Below are positions 36,801 to 48,428 of a stretch of DNA of 64,000 bases, in pieces; the first letter of the stretch is position 1; every line of letters starts with the position of its first letter. Source of the stretch: Apophysomyces variabilis (Eukaryota; Mucoromycota; Mucoromycetes; Mucorales; Mucoraceae); assembly GCA_002749535.1 (NCBI GenBank), contig MZZL01000134.1, positions 421,328 through 485,327 on the forward strand, written 5' to 3'. A program made the position numbers and the translations under genes. A model generated the notes under the pieces. That model ran no database searches. It had not been told where the DNA came from and saw nothing but the letters and a program-made list of their open reading frames with translations.

Positions 36801-39671
36801 TGGAAAAAATGGTATTGATAATGTTCAGAAGAAGGTGAGGAATAATAGTATTGACAAAGTTCAGAAGAAGGTGAAGAAAAACTCTCGATAACACGGATGT
36901 AATGTTCTATTCCAGTCACATACACCATGCATTTAAGCCAAATATTTACACAACGCTTAAACTATTTGAGCAACATGCATAGATACTCCTACATTCACCT
37001 GCTTACAGACTGAGTCTCTCAAACTGATAGAAAGGTAACCGAGAAGTTGTTAAAGTGCTTCCAAACATAAGATATAAGATAAAGAGCAGACATATATCTT
37101 CACTTTTAAGGTATTAATACAAGGTGCGGTGCCAATGATATCCTTCATTCTTGGAAGCATAATGTTCGCCCCCAAACTGGAGACGACGTTGCTTATATGC
37201 TGCTACCAATGCAGGTTGGGTGTGCTGTATTATATGATTAAGTAGCTTCCAGGCGCAGGTAGTTCTGGTCATGCCTAAACGCACGTTTGCTTTTCCTGTT
37301 GTTAAACGTTTCTCTTGTGATGCAGAAACGATTGTTTTGACTCACGCTTTACGCTACGACGATGAGTCTGAACGTCTGTTGTGGTTAACTTCATTAATAT
37401 TCTGCACCTTTTCTTCGAGTCAGCTGAACTATTGCTTATTATTTTTACTACTGTTAAATGCAGGAATGCCTGTTTCGTCTGACACGGGCTCTCTGCAAAC
37501 GTCATGCTCATGAAGTCTAATTACGCCAGAACCAACAAACTCTGAGAATTCCCCGCCAAGTCTATAGTTCATCTACTAAGACCGCTTAACAGCGTACTTA
37601 GTGACGTTTCAGGATGAAGACAGACGAACACAAAGGCTAAAGAGATATCAATCGTCAAGAGTAGTGCATGTATGCAGAAAGGAGCTTGTATAAGTGTATT
37701 TTCATTTTAAATGGCTGCATACGGTCTCTCCTTTCCTGTGATCGATCATGTCTCAGAACTTCTATGTATTTTGCAATAGTAAGCACGGACGCTCTTTCTT
37801 TTTACACATGTAATGCATAGTAGCATATATCCAGTCTCACTTATTTGTAGTCTGTGATCCTCTTTTCCTACTCATTTGCGGCATTCTGCAAACTTACGAT
37901 CTAAGGAGTGAATCGGTATAGACTTAGCACTTAACTGCCGAAAAGCCACGCACGTGTGCTACCATGTTCTATCCATACGTACAAGGCTAACGATCTTGGA
38001 ACAAGTATATTGCCCAAAGAGTAGACATAAGGTCAAGATAACCTAATAAACAAAGGATTTCCAATGCATGTATGGTTAGAATCGATTACAATAAGTCAGA
38101 TATATGTGCGCTAGAGGATAAGTTAGCGACTGTGCCTGAAATAGATTCGATGGGCATGAACTGTTCTTATTAGTGATATGTAAGGTGCAGCTATTTCTCC
38201 TTCCTATTTTACTTTTGCACTTCTTCGTCTAGCATTTTTAGCTTCATACTATCAATCTATCCGTGTAAGCAAGCTCCATTGGCGGCATTGCCTAAGAGTC
38301 ATCTGCATTAGTGTTTTAATCGAAGGCGCATCTCGCAGATTTGCTTGACACATCTTATAAACTGAGCTCGACACTAACAAACCATGTCGGGTCAAACGGC
38401 CATTCGGGTGACATCAACTCTATTAGAAAGAAAAGAATACATAATGATACCCTTTATTGATCTTTTTGCAAGGACATCTTGACGACTAGCAGTGAATCTC
38501 GAATTCTAAAATTAAGAAATCGATTTCTCAGATAATAGATAGTTAAGACTGTTAGATACGTTACTATTCTGGTTTGTAAACCCTGTAGTCGTCTTATAGA
38601 AGTTTGGGGATCACTTTTACTTTCCCAGCGATTGGATTCTGCGCAAGAGAAGTGAACGACACTGAATCTACAGCTTTGCGACATTTGACTTTCACACATT
38701 GAGAAGCTATTATTAGGAAAGTGTATTAATCCGTAAACCTGCTTTCAGAGTATGACAACTTATGCTGACTCTCTGGCTGGGCTTTGGTTGTCCTTCTACA
38801 CTTCGGCGACCATCGGTGAACAGCGTAGGAACCGAGTCAAAACGTAGCTTTATGTTTCATCACCATCCTAACCATATCCTACCTTTGGTCCATATTATTT
38901 CAATGGCAGTTCACGAAACTGCTCAGCATTTTTGCAAAACGTTTAATTAAATCGGCAGGTTTTGACGTATCATTACCAGCAGTGTATCAGTGTCTCTATC
39001 AGAAGATGAACTTGCAGGATCAAAAAATTAGCAGTTGTGTTTTTGCTAGCAATTTTTTCGCTTTGACAACTATCATGTCTTTGTGAATCGTCGAACCAAG
39101 TTGATCTTTGATTTGGGAACGCAAAGTTACACTAGGAAGACCTGCCATCCATCTGATAGTGTATAGGATTCCGAAGTCATTGCCCTTCCAAAAGCTCAGC
39201 AGTTCATGCAATACATATTATCGGAACTTGATGCTTTGTCCTCATGAGATCATTGATTTCTACTCTTTCCTTTTGACAGTGTGATACAAAGGATGCAATA
39301 AAAAGGAAAGGCAGCCAATTTGTGGGATTTCTAGTGCAACAAGAGCCGGAATCAATAGTCACAGTAATGGCCATTTGCATCGGATTCCTTCGTGCGACTC
39401 GCATCAACGTGGCACATGTGGCTAGATTCATCTTGGCGCCACTATTCGTTGTCCATTTATGGATGCGTCGGATTCACTAGTGGCGCTCTATGAAATCCAA
39501 AAGAGAGATGCCTTGGCTTTTCGGTGATCATTCTGATAATGTCAACGAGACGATCCCCTTCGGACTACTTTTACTTTTCATTGGTGTAGAGTGTACTGTT
39601 CTTCTTGGTAGCCATGATACATAGTACTAACACATTCTACACATCCTTGGCAAACGGCCATCAAGATGTAG
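36801..39671. other. Gene-poor stretch upstream of FPGS copy 1
   Basis: About 2.9 kb with no confident gene. It starts with a short two-copy tandem repeat and otherwise holds scattered short frames without motifs, such as 37,271-37,513 on + (MPKRTFAFPVVKRFSCDAET), which I cannot support as a gene. Confidence 0.45.
36812..36878. repeat. Two-copy tandem repeat, 36-bp period
   Basis: GTATTGATAATGTTCAGAAG followed by AAGGTGAGG at 36,812 recurs at 36,848 with a few changes (GTATTGACAAAGTTCAGAAG, AAGGTGAAG). It sits just upstream of the start codon of FPGS copy 1, in its leader or promoter. Confidence 0.75.
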
Positions 39672-39681
39672 TATATATAAG
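39672..39681 (+). promoter_or_regulatory. TATA box of WWE-like locus 4
   Basis: TATATATAAG about 100 bp upstream of the ATG at 39774. About 30 bp further upstream is TCCTTGGCA, which also occurs upstream of the TATA box of locus 6. Confidence 0.65.
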
Positions 39682-39773
39682 CGCGTTTAGACGCGTCTAT
39701 CTTGTAGTAACTTCATCAAGTCAGACTATCACACCGTAACCAAATCAAAGAAATCAAATCTGCATAAAAAACA

Positions 39774-39986
39774 ATGGCCGTTCAATGGGTTTACGCCGCT
39801 GGTTCCTGCTGGATCACTTTCGATGCTACCTCGCAAAAAAATATCGAACAACTCTGGTTCCATGGGTCCGATGGTCGATTTGCTAGCCCTTCGTTTGATA
39901 ACCGTGAAGTCTACATCTACCTGTCCGAATTGACTCTGATCTGCGATGACGGGACAACCTATAGCATCATGCGAACCTTTGAATAA
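39774..39986 (+). CDS. WWE-like single-domain microprotein, locus 4
   Basis: Intronless 70-aa protein with the WWE-like triad Trp5 (VQWVYAAGSCW), Trp13 and Glu25 (SQKNIEQLW), then SFDNREVYIYLSELTLICDD and the terminal IMRTFE. It is closest to locus 6 and to the truncated locus 5, which is identical where present. The third aromatic block reads DGRFASPSFDN where others have SRSFGN, so this member has drifted at a conserved Gly. It lies in opposite orientation to the FPGS genes. Confidence 0.8.
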   Translation: MAVQWVYAAGSCWITFDATSQKNIEQLWFHGSDGRFASPSFDNREVYIYLSELTLICDDGTTYSIMRTFE

Positions 39987-41088
39987 TTGCAACAATCAAG
40001 CACTCGGCACAATTCGGTATTGTGTCCGTCTTACGTCGTACAAACTCTTTCCGACTTCTTATTTACTATGATTTTTCTATCTTTCTTTGTATGCCTCCCT
40101 TCGTTCTATTGTTTTTTATGTCCATTTTTAGATATACTTTTTTTCTCGATTTTTCTTCCATGACGTACGTGTATTAATCTGTATATTTTCCTCTAATCCC
40201 GTTTCAATATCTCTCCCTTCCCTTTTTGCTTCTTCCTACATTCCAAATTTCCCATCAGCTGTATGTTCAATCTCTTTGCTATTGTCAGATGAAACTATCG
40301 TTTATTACCAAACAGGACAGTCATGTAAAATAAATATGCATTCTCAAAACTAGTTCTCTGCTTTTTCTATGTCGAATACGCTATTACTCTCTCCCTGTTT
40401 ATTTACCATCGAGAGATTCCATGTACTAGTTTGTAAACATTTTTCAATATCCCTCCCAGGAAATCCATGTAGCAATGCCTTGAATCTCTCTCTTTTTTTG
40501 CACTTCTTCACGCAAGAATGGGAACATGTAATTGGCGTATTTACTGTTTGATTATATACGTTTACCGTTTTCGATCTTTGACATGATTCGCAGCTGCATG
40601 TGACTACGTGCAAACACATCTGTCCGCATATTCACTTTTATAATCATATAACAGGGTGCCTTTCAATACGAATAGAAACAGCGTGTTAACAACATTTAGT
40701 TGTATCTTTGCTTCAAATTTTTAGTGGAGACTGACAATCTCGGCTTGATCCAAGAAAAAGTCCATGCAACAAGACAGCACGAAAAGAGGAGTTTGGGAGT
40801 TGAAAATCACTTATGAAATTAGCCTTTGGTTAAACAATGAACTGCATCTCTCCTAGTTAAACGCACTAGTACTCAAAAAAAATTGTATGACTGCCATCAA
40901 CTATATACCTGTGAATCCAGGGTAGCAAGACGTTCGGTATCTTGAAGCAGGTTATATGTGTTGACAACAGTTTATTTTTTCGGCATAATAGTGGACATTA
41001 AATAGAACAAAATTATTTGCATGCAAAACCAAAGCATAAATAAATAAATGGAGAGTTTTTCCGGAGAAGGGAAAATAAGACTCCTTCA
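39987..41088. other. Intergenic between WWE-like locus 4 and FPGS copy 2
   Basis: The first 250 bp are pyrimidine-rich with GACGTACGTGTAT at about 40,162, a string that recurs in the 3' flank of locus 5. From 40,051 on the sequence is repeated at 44,315. No gene is supported; the short frames at 40,350-40,619 on both strands overlap each other and lack motifs. Confidence 0.5.
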
Positions 41089-43115
41089 CTATTTACAGGG
41101 CATATCAAGGACAGCCATGATGTTGCCAACCATCAACATACTACCTGTACTTAGGACTTGTACTCTCTTATCGGCTTGGTTAGCATGGCTGACTACCCAC
41201 TCCACAGCATCCTCGAGGCTCGGTGTGACATGAATCTTATTAATATCAAAGGAAGGATGCAGCTCCTTCCAGCCCTCAGCCAGCTTGATCTGCGTTTCTT
41301 GGATCTCTTCAGCCGAAGTTGTCTTGTCGGCGTTATCTGGAAATTGTTTTTGTTTAGAGCAAAGCCCGCATAACGAAGATCTCTTTCTTTGGCATTTTAC
41401 CTGAAGCATATCCCTGACGATATGTGACATTACTGGAGAAGATAACGTGATCGAACGACAGTTTGCTTAATGAGCTTAGCAACTTGGCACCGTCTCGTCC
41501 ATGGGTACAATTAAAAATCAGAACGCGTGAGGCAGCCTGATCCACCTGAGTGGAGAACCAGTCAGAGCAGACATCCAAGCTTTCCAGAGTATGAGCTCCG
41601 TCAAGGTACCACGAAAGTTCTTGAGAAACCTTGCCGGCATACTTTGTCTCACTTATGTCAACTTTCTGGCCTCGTCCTGGCCATTGTACGCGTCGGAGTC
41701 CCTCCGTGAACTCGGCAGGCACCGGGTTAGTAGATAGCTTCAGGCCCCGGCATTTTTCCAACCATATCCGACATAATTCAATGGCCACCAAGGCATTGTA
41801 TTTTTGATGGATACCCGCTAAACCTAAACGACCCAAGCAAAAATAAATAAACGCAACTATTTTTCTCGCCAACTTCTTGTTTCTTTTACCAATCTCAATA
41901 TCTTTCAACCGGTCGATGTCACGAGCTTGAATAACTTGAAGAGGGGCCTGCAATGGTGAAACTTTGTGTCAGGGTACATCCATTGCATAGTCTAAACTTA
42001 AAAAGAAATCTTTGTACCTCCTTTTCTTTTGCTCTCTGTTCAATCACCGCCAAAGCTTCGGGCACTTGGTCAAATGTGACAGCGGGGACTCCGTGCTAAG
42101 AATTCATCGTTATTAATTCGCTGCTTGAAAGAAAAACTTAATGATTGCATCATACCTTGATAATACCTGCTTTGTGCCATGCTATCTGATCGATTGTGTT
42201 GCCAAGTACGTTCACATGGTCAAGTCCGAGGGCAGTGATACCGCAAACCACCGGGCGTTCAACTACATTCGTAGAGTCATACTCGCCACCAATACCAACT
42301 TCTAATATGGCCACATCCACCTATCCAACGCGAATGAACATCTATTCCACGGAACAGGAACTCTTACGTTTTCTCGGATGAACGTATGAAGAGCTACCAA
42401 AGTAAGATAACGGAAATAAACGGGTTTATCCGGATGTTCTCTGTTATTCTTCATAGCTGCTCTGAGATCCTAGAACTTTTTAGTTAGTATAGGTACACAA
42501 GCTTTTTTTTCCCCTTGGTAACCCACCATTCCATCTTTAGCAGCCCTCTCCTCCATGGCGGCCAAGGCTTCACTTTTCGTGTCTTCTAAGCGTTGCCAAA
42601 CTTCCTCCGAGTACTTGGCAAATTTTTCTTCGCTTAGTGGCCGGCCATTAATACGAATACGTTCTCTCACAGCTACCAAATGTGGTGATGTGAAGAGACC
42701 GGTGCGGAGCGGCTTATCGCCTGTAGGAAAATGTTCCAGGATAGACTGAGTTATAGCAGAGGTAGATCCTTTGCCTTTCGTCCCAGTAATATGGATAACG
42801 TTCAATCGATCAAATTCCTTGCACTACAGAATCAATAAAACGAAAATAAAGAACATACTTAATATACGACAAGACGCTTTCACGCGTTCTTTTGGCGTTT
42901 AGATACCTCATAACCAATTCTTTTGAAATATTCTCTCATTTCTGGGAGGCTACGCTCATTCATTCTTGGGCCAGCTTTTCGTAACTGGCTGAGAAGGGCC
43001 GCGTTCGACTGCAATGAGTTGATTTTCTCAACGGCTTCCTGCAATGAAGATCGAATAAACAAAAGGAAACGTCCCGGATTCAAGGTGAATGACTTACTTT
43101 GTATGTAATTGTCAT
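41089..43115 (-). CDS. Folylpolyglutamate synthase, copy 2
   Basis: Nine exons, complement(join(41089..41336, 41401..41823, 41890..41947, 42018..42095, 42156..42320, 42368..42469, 42527..42823, 42907..43038, 43098..43115)), give 506 aa, normal for a eukaryotic FPGS. The enzyme ligates glutamate to tetrahydrofolates using ATP. Motifs in order: first exon MTITYK, P-loop [10 protein letters not shown] (residues 61-70), [64 protein letters not shown] and LDGAHTLES. All catalytic-type motifs look intact, unlike copy 1. No transit-like extension is present at this start, although an alternative mitochondrial start upstream cannot be excluded. Confidence 0.93.
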
Positions 43116-43517
43116 TGTCGAGTAAGAACGCGATAATATTCGAAAAGAAAATCTTGAGGAGAGGTGCATCTATTACGCGCTTTGCGCCTAAACTCCCTTT
43201 TCAGATAGACACACACGGACACACATATACAACGCATGACGGAGATGCAAAAAGACAAGATCAGATGGCTTATTGGCCAATCACCGGCCGGGATCTGCAT
43301 TGGGCAAATTGCTATGACCCATGCAGCGACGTAAAACTGTGATGGCTTATGATAAGATCCAATAAGAGTAACATAGAGTATGTTTTCAAACTAAGGAGTA
43401 CTGCGATATCCCTTCTTAGTTTGTTCTCAGAAGCTGCGGTATGAGATCATATACCATTTTTCACTGTAGGGCAACGGAAGAGGTGGAAAAGGAAACCACC
43501 ACCAAAGGAGACACAGA

Positions 43518-43712
43518 ATGACGGACTTTAAATACCCGTACTATCCAATGAAGTCTTATTGCAGGCGTGGCGCTGAGTGTGGCGAGATCGTCTTGGCCGC
43601 TTTCTATTCGCCAATGGTTGTGTTGCCTCCCGTGGCTGTCATCGCTTTCCGAAATAATACAATGGAGAAGACCACCGGGACTTGGCTCTCGGTGATCTGT
43701 CTCATATTGTAG
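43518..43712 (+). CDS. Short Pmp3-like membrane protein (doubtful)
   Basis: A 64-aa frame starting MTDFKYPYYPMKSYCRRGAE. It has one clear hydrophobic span and a LPPVAV motif (VVLPPVAVIAFRN) followed by a second hydrophobic piece (WLSVICLIL) and a stop. Pmp3/UPF0057 proteins are about 55 aa with two spans around L-PP-VAV, but they continue beyond this point with a GYIPG-type segment that is missing here. It could be a truncated member or a chance frame. A second copy is at 47782. Confidence 0.35.
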   Translation: MTDFKYPYYPMKSYCRRGAECGEIVLAAFYSPMVVLPPVAVIAFRNNTMEKTTGTWLSVICLIL

Positions 43713-43779
43713 AAGCACGTCTTCCCTTAAGGTCCTTCTCACATATGATTGGTTCATGGCCTCTTTGTCTTCGTAGTAG

Positions 43780-43780
43780 N
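43780..43780. other. Single-N scaffold join
   Basis: One N separates the end of the first 3.73-kb block from a short segment that begins inside the WWE-like coding sequence. It most likely stands for a gap of unknown size. Confidence 0.85.
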
Positions 43781-43935
43781 CGCAAAAAAATATCGAACAA
43801 CTCTGGTTCCATGGGTCCGATGGTCGATTTGCTAGCCCTTCGTTTGATAACCGTGAAGTCTACATCTACCTGTCCGAATTGACTCTGATCTGCGATGACG
43901 GGACAACCTATAGCATCATGCGAACCTTTGAATAA
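43781..43935 (+). pseudogene. WWE-like locus 5, 5' part lost at a gap
   Basis: The sequence starts mid-gene at the codon for Ser/Gln in SQKNIEQLW and reads to the stop. All 51 residues match locus 4, with constant offset 3949. The first 20 codons are missing because of the N at 43780, so this is an incomplete assembly of a gene and not necessarily a broken gene. Its 3' flank agrees with locus 4 only to about position 43,999 and then diverges, which shows it is not simply a copy of the same contig. Confidence 0.7.
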
Positions 43936-44313
43936 TTGCAACAATCAAGCACTCGGCACAATTCGGTATTGTGTCCGTCTTACGTCGTACAAACTCTTTT
44001 CCGTTCCTTTGTGTAATGTTTTCGCTTCTCACATTCGGTTTTCTCTCGTTTTCTCCCTTTTCTTTGAACATATGCTTGAACTGTTCTGTTGTTGTCTTAT
44101 ATGTATTTATTATGATTTTTTTCTCTCGCTTTTTATATGACGTACGTGTATGATTTTGTCTAGAACAACTTGCTTGTCTTTCAATATCCTCTCCCCTGTT
44201 ATATTCAATTTGTCACCTACCATCCCTCTTCAAACACAATGTGCATCTTTGACCCTTTTTCTCGTTCTGTGATAATACGGATATTTGCAAACAAGGCAAC
44301 TATTATGTATAAT
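43936..44313. other. Private 3' flank of WWE-like locus 5
   Basis: After the shared stretch the sequence differs from the locus 4 flank but keeps landmarks in the same order (TTATGATTTTT, GACGTACGTGTAT, CAATATC-CTCTCCC). It looks like a diverged paralogous 3' UTR. No gene is supported. Confidence 0.6.
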
Positions 44314-44314
44314 N
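44314..44314. other. Single-N scaffold join
   Basis: One N separates the short locus 5 segment from the second 3.73-kb block, which starts at the base equivalent to 40051. Confidence 0.85.
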
Positions 44315-45352
44315 CCGACTTCTTATTTACTATGATTTTTCTATCTTTCTTTGTATGCCTCCCTTCGTTCTATTGTTTTTTATGTCCATTTTTAGATATA
44401 CTTTTTTTCTCGATTTTTCTTCCATGACGTACGTGTATTAATCTGTATATTTTCCTCTAATCCCGTTTCAATATCTCTCCCTTCCCTTTTTGCTTCTTCC
44501 TACATTCCAAATTTCCCATCAGCTGTATGTTCAATCTCTTTGCTATTGTCAGATGAAACTATCGTTTATTACCAAACAGGACAGTCATGTAAAATAAATA
44601 TGCATTCTCAAAACTAGTTCTCTGCTTTTTCTATGTCGAATACGCTATTACTCTCTCCCTGTTTATTTACCATCGAGAGATTCCATGTACTAGTTTGTAA
44701 ACATTTTTCAATATCCCTCCCAGGAAATCCATGTAGCAATGCCTTGAATCTCTCTCTTTTTTTGCACTTCTTCACGCAAGAATGGGAACATGTAATTGGC
44801 GTATTTACTGTTTGATTATATACGTTTACCGTTTTCGATCTTTGACATGATTCGCAGCTGCATGTGACTACGTGCAAACACATCTGTCCGCATATTCACT
44901 TTTATAATCATATAACAGGGTGCCTTTCAATACGAATAGAAACAGCGTGTTAACAACATTTAGTTGTATCTTTGCTTCAAATTTTTAGTGGAGACTGACA
45001 ATCTCGGCTTGATCCAAGAAAAAGTCCATGCAACAAGACAGCACGAAAAGAGGAGTTTGGGAGTTGAAAATCACTTATGAAATTAGCCTTTGGTTAAACA
45101 ATGAACTGCATCTCTCCTAGTTAAACGCACTAGTACTCAAAAAAAATTGTATGACTGCCATCAACTATATACCTGTGAATCCAGGGTAGCAAGACGTTCG
45201 GTATCTTGAAGCAGGTTATATGTGTTGACAACAGTTTATTTTTTCGGCATAATAGTGGACATTAAATAGAACAAAATTATTTGCATGCAAAACCAAAGCA
45301 TAAATAAATAAATGGAGAGTTTTTCCGGAGAAGGGAAAATAAGACTCCTTCA

Positions 45353-47379
45353 CTATTTACAGGGCATATCAAGGACAGCCATGATGTTGCCAACCATCAA
45401 CATACTACCTGTACTTAGGACTTGTACTCTCTTATCGGCTTGGTTAGCATGGCTGACTACCCACTCCACAGCATCCTCGAGGCTCGGTGTGACATGAATC
45501 TTATTAATATCAAAGGAAGGATGCAGCTCCTTCCAGCCCTCAGCCAGCTTGATCTGCGTTTCTTGGATCTCTTCAGCCGAAGTTGTCTTGTCGGCGTTAT
45601 CTGGAAATTGTTTTTGTTTAGAGCAAAGCCCGCATAACGAAGATCTCTTTCTTTGGCATTTTACCTGAAGCATATCCCTGACGATATGTGACATTACTGG
45701 AGAAGATAACGTGATCGAACGACAGTTTGCTTAATGAGCTTAGCAACTTGGCACCGTCTCGTCCATGGGTACAATTAAAAATCAGAACGCGTGAGGCAGC
45801 CTGATCCACCTGAGTGGAGAACCAGTCAGAGCAGACATCCAAGCTTTCCAGAGTATGAGCTCCGTCAAGGTACCACGAAAGTTCTTGAGAAACCTTGCCG
45901 GCATACTTTGTCTCACTTATGTCAACTTTCTGGCCTCGTCCTGGCCATTGTACGCGTCGGAGTCCCTCCGTGAACTCGGCAGGCACCGGGTTAGTAGATA
46001 GCTTCAGGCCCCGGCATTTTTCCAACCATATCCGACATAATTCAATGGCCACCAAGGCATTGTATTTTTGATGGATACCCGCTAAACCTAAACGACCCAA
46101 GCAAAAATAAATAAACGCAACTATTTTTCTCGCCAACTTCTTGTTTCTTTTACCAATCTCAATATCTTTCAACCGGTCGATGTCACGAGCTTGAATAACT
46201 TGAAGAGGGGCCTGCAATGGTGAAACTTTGTGTCAGGGTACATCCATTGCATAGTCTAAACTTAAAAAGAAATCTTTGTACCTCCTTTTCTTTTGCTCTC
46301 TGTTCAATCACCGCCAAAGCTTCGGGCACTTGGTCAAATGTGACAGCGGGGACTCCGTGCTAAGAATTCATCGTTATTAATTCGCTGCTTGAAAGAAAAA
46401 CTTAATGATTGCATCATACCTTGATAATACCTGCTTTGTGCCATGCTATCTGATCGATTGTGTTGCCAAGTACGTTCACATGGTCAAGTCCGAGGGCAGT
46501 GATACCGCAAACCACCGGGCGTTCAACTACATTCGTAGAGTCATACTCGCCACCAATACCAACTTCTAATATGGCCACATCCACCTATCCAACGCGAATG
46601 AACATCTATTCCACGGAACAGGAACTCTTACGTTTTCTCGGATGAACGTATGAAGAGCTACCAAAGTAAGATAACGGAAATAAACGGGTTTATCCGGATG
46701 TTCTCTGTTATTCTTCATAGCTGCTCTGAGATCCTAGAACTTTTTAGTTAGTATAGGTACACAAGCTTTTTTTTCCCCTTGGTAACCCACCATTCCATCT
46801 TTAGCAGCCCTCTCCTCCATGGCGGCCAAGGCTTCACTTTTCGTGTCTTCTAAGCGTTGCCAAACTTCCTCCGAGTACTTGGCAAATTTTTCTTCGCTTA
46901 GTGGCCGGCCATTAATACGAATACGTTCTCTCACAGCTACCAAATGTGGTGATGTGAAGAGACCGGTGCGGAGCGGCTTATCGCCTGTAGGAAAATGTTC
47001 CAGGATAGACTGAGTTATAGCAGAGGTAGATCCTTTGCCTTTCGTCCCAGTAATATGGATAACGTTCAATCGATCAAATTCCTTGCACTACAGAATCAAT
47101 AAAACGAAAATAAAGAACATACTTAATATACGACAAGACGCTTTCACGCGTTCTTTTGGCGTTTAGATACCTCATAACCAATTCTTTTGAAATATTCTCT
47201 CATTTCTGGGAGGCTACGCTCATTCATTCTTGGGCCAGCTTTTCGTAACTGGCTGAGAAGGGCCGCGTTCGACTGCAATGAGTTGATTTTCTCAACGGCT
47301 TCCTGCAATGAAGATCGAATAAACAAAAGGAAACGTCCCGGATTCAAGGTGAATGACTTACTTTGTATGTAATTGTCAT
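45353..47379 (-). CDS. Folylpolyglutamate synthase, copy 3 (same as copy 2)
   Basis: Nine exons, complement(join(45353..45600, 45665..46087, 46154..46211, 46282..46359, 46420..46584, 46632..46733, 46791..47087, 47171..47302, 47362..47379)), encode the same 506 aa as copy 2, introns included. With intact P-loop, GIGG and DGAHT motifs, it should be active if it exists as a separate locus. Complete identity in introns suggests either an extremely recent event or an assembly duplicate, so it may not be a third gene. Confidence 0.85.
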
Positions 47380-47781
47380 TGTCGAGTAAGAACGCGATAA
47401 TATTCGAAAAGAAAATCTTGAGGAGAGGTGCATCTATTACGCGCTTTGCGCCTAAACTCCCTTTTCAGATAGACACACACGGACACACATATACAACGCA
47501 TGACGGAGATGCAAAAAGACAAGATCAGATGGCTTATTGGCCAATCACCGGCCGGGATCTGCATTGGGCAAATTGCTATGACCCATGCAGCGACGTAAAA
47601 CTGTGATGGCTTATGATAAGATCCAATAAGAGTAACATAGAGTATGTTTTCAAACTAAGGAGTACTGCGATATCCCTTCTTAGTTTGTTCTCAGAAGCTG
47701 CGGTATGAGATCATATACCATTTTTCACTGTAGGGCAACGGAAGAGGTGGAAAAGGAAACCACCACCAAAGGAGACACAGA

Positions 47782-47976
47782 ATGACGGACTTTAAATACC
47801 CGTACTATCCAATGAAGTCTTATTGCAGGCGTGGCGCTGAGTGTGGCGAGATCGTCTTGGCCGCTTTCTATTCGCCAATGGTTGTGTTGCCTCCCGTGGC
47901 TGTCATCGCTTTCCGAAATAATACAATGGAGAAGACCACCGGGACTTGGCTCTCGGTGATCTGTCTCATATTGTAG
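47782..47976 (+). CDS. Short Pmp3-like membrane protein, second copy (doubtful)
   Basis: Repeat of the 64-aa frame at 43518, with the same hydrophobic span and LPPVAV motif. The same doubts apply: the C-terminal half of a normal Pmp3 protein is missing. Confidence 0.33.
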   Translation: MTDFKYPYYPMKSYCRRGAECGEIVLAAFYSPMVVLPPVAVIAFRNNTMEKTTGTWLSVICLIL

Positions 47977-48097
47977 AAGCACGTCTTCCCTTAAGGTCCT
48001 TCTCACATATGATTGGTTCATGGCCTCTTTGTCTTCGTAGTAGACATGGTAAACTAGAAAGCGTTTTGCTTCCTTGGCATTACAACGAAATACATTG

Positions 48098-48105
48098 TAT
48101 ATAAG
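48098..48105 (+). promoter_or_regulatory. TATA box of WWE-like locus 6
   Basis: TATATAAG about 115 bp upstream of the ATG at 48216. A TCCTTGGCA string lies about 30 bp further upstream, as at locus 4. Confidence 0.6.
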
Positions 48106-48215
48106 CACCCGGAAATTGAAATCGATGTCGAGTCAAACCAAGCAAACTCACTATGCAACCAAGAAAAACCGTTCATTGCTCAATGCAGAAATTGCCCAAG
48201 ACGATGTTCCACACT

Positions 48216-48428
48216 ATGTCGGTTCAATGGTACTATTCTGCCGGTTCCAACTGGATTCCTTTTGACAAGACGTCACAAGAAAACATCGAACAGCTCTGGT
48301 TCAATGGATCTGATGGGTGGATCTTTAGCCCTTGTTTTGGTAACACTGAAGTTTTCATTGATACATCTGAACTTGTGGTGACCCGTCGTGACGGATCGGC
48401 GCACAGCATCATGCGAACCTTCAGATAA
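48216..48428 (+). CDS. WWE-like single-domain microprotein, locus 6
   Basis: Intronless 70-aa protein starting MSVQWYYSAGSNWIPFD. This member is the closest to canonical WWE sequences (RNF146 has WYYEGRNGWWQYD): Trp5, Tyr-Tyr, Trp13, Phe-Asp, then Glu25 in SQENIEQLW, the strand TEVFIDTSEL, and the terminal IMRTFR. An in-frame Met at 48153 would add 21 residues with no counterpart in the other members, so the later start is chosen. It borders the second 3.73-kb block. Confidence 0.8.
   Translation: MSVQWYYSAGSNWIPFDKTSQENIEQLWFNGSDGWIFSPCFGNTEVFIDTSELVVTRRDGSAHSIMRTFR

Larger units (their letters stand above)
40051..43779. repeat. Repeated 3.73-kb block, first copy
   Basis: This block recurs at 44315-48043 with constant offset 4264. 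Every open frame in it is repeated with the same length and sequence. It contains FPGS copy 2 and a short Pmp3-like frame, and it ends exactly at the single N at 43780. Confidence 0.93.
44315..48043. repeat. Repeated 3.73-kb block, second copy
   Basis: Matches 40051-43779 base for base as far as I can follow and has the same open frames. Unlike the first copy it continues without a gap into unique sequence (AGACATGGTAAAC) leading to WWE-like locus 6. It is either a very recent tandem duplication or one segment placed twice by the assembler. Confidence 0.93.

Noticed and set aside
43702..43944. Minus-strand frames opposite WWE-like loci 4 and 5 (also 39729-39995)
   Set aside because: Antisense of the WWE-like coding sequence; they repeat only because the sense genes repeat.
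48153..48215. Upstream in-frame start that would lengthen WWE-like locus 6 by 21 residues
   Set aside because: The extension has no counterpart in the other members, all of which begin two to five residues before the first Trp.
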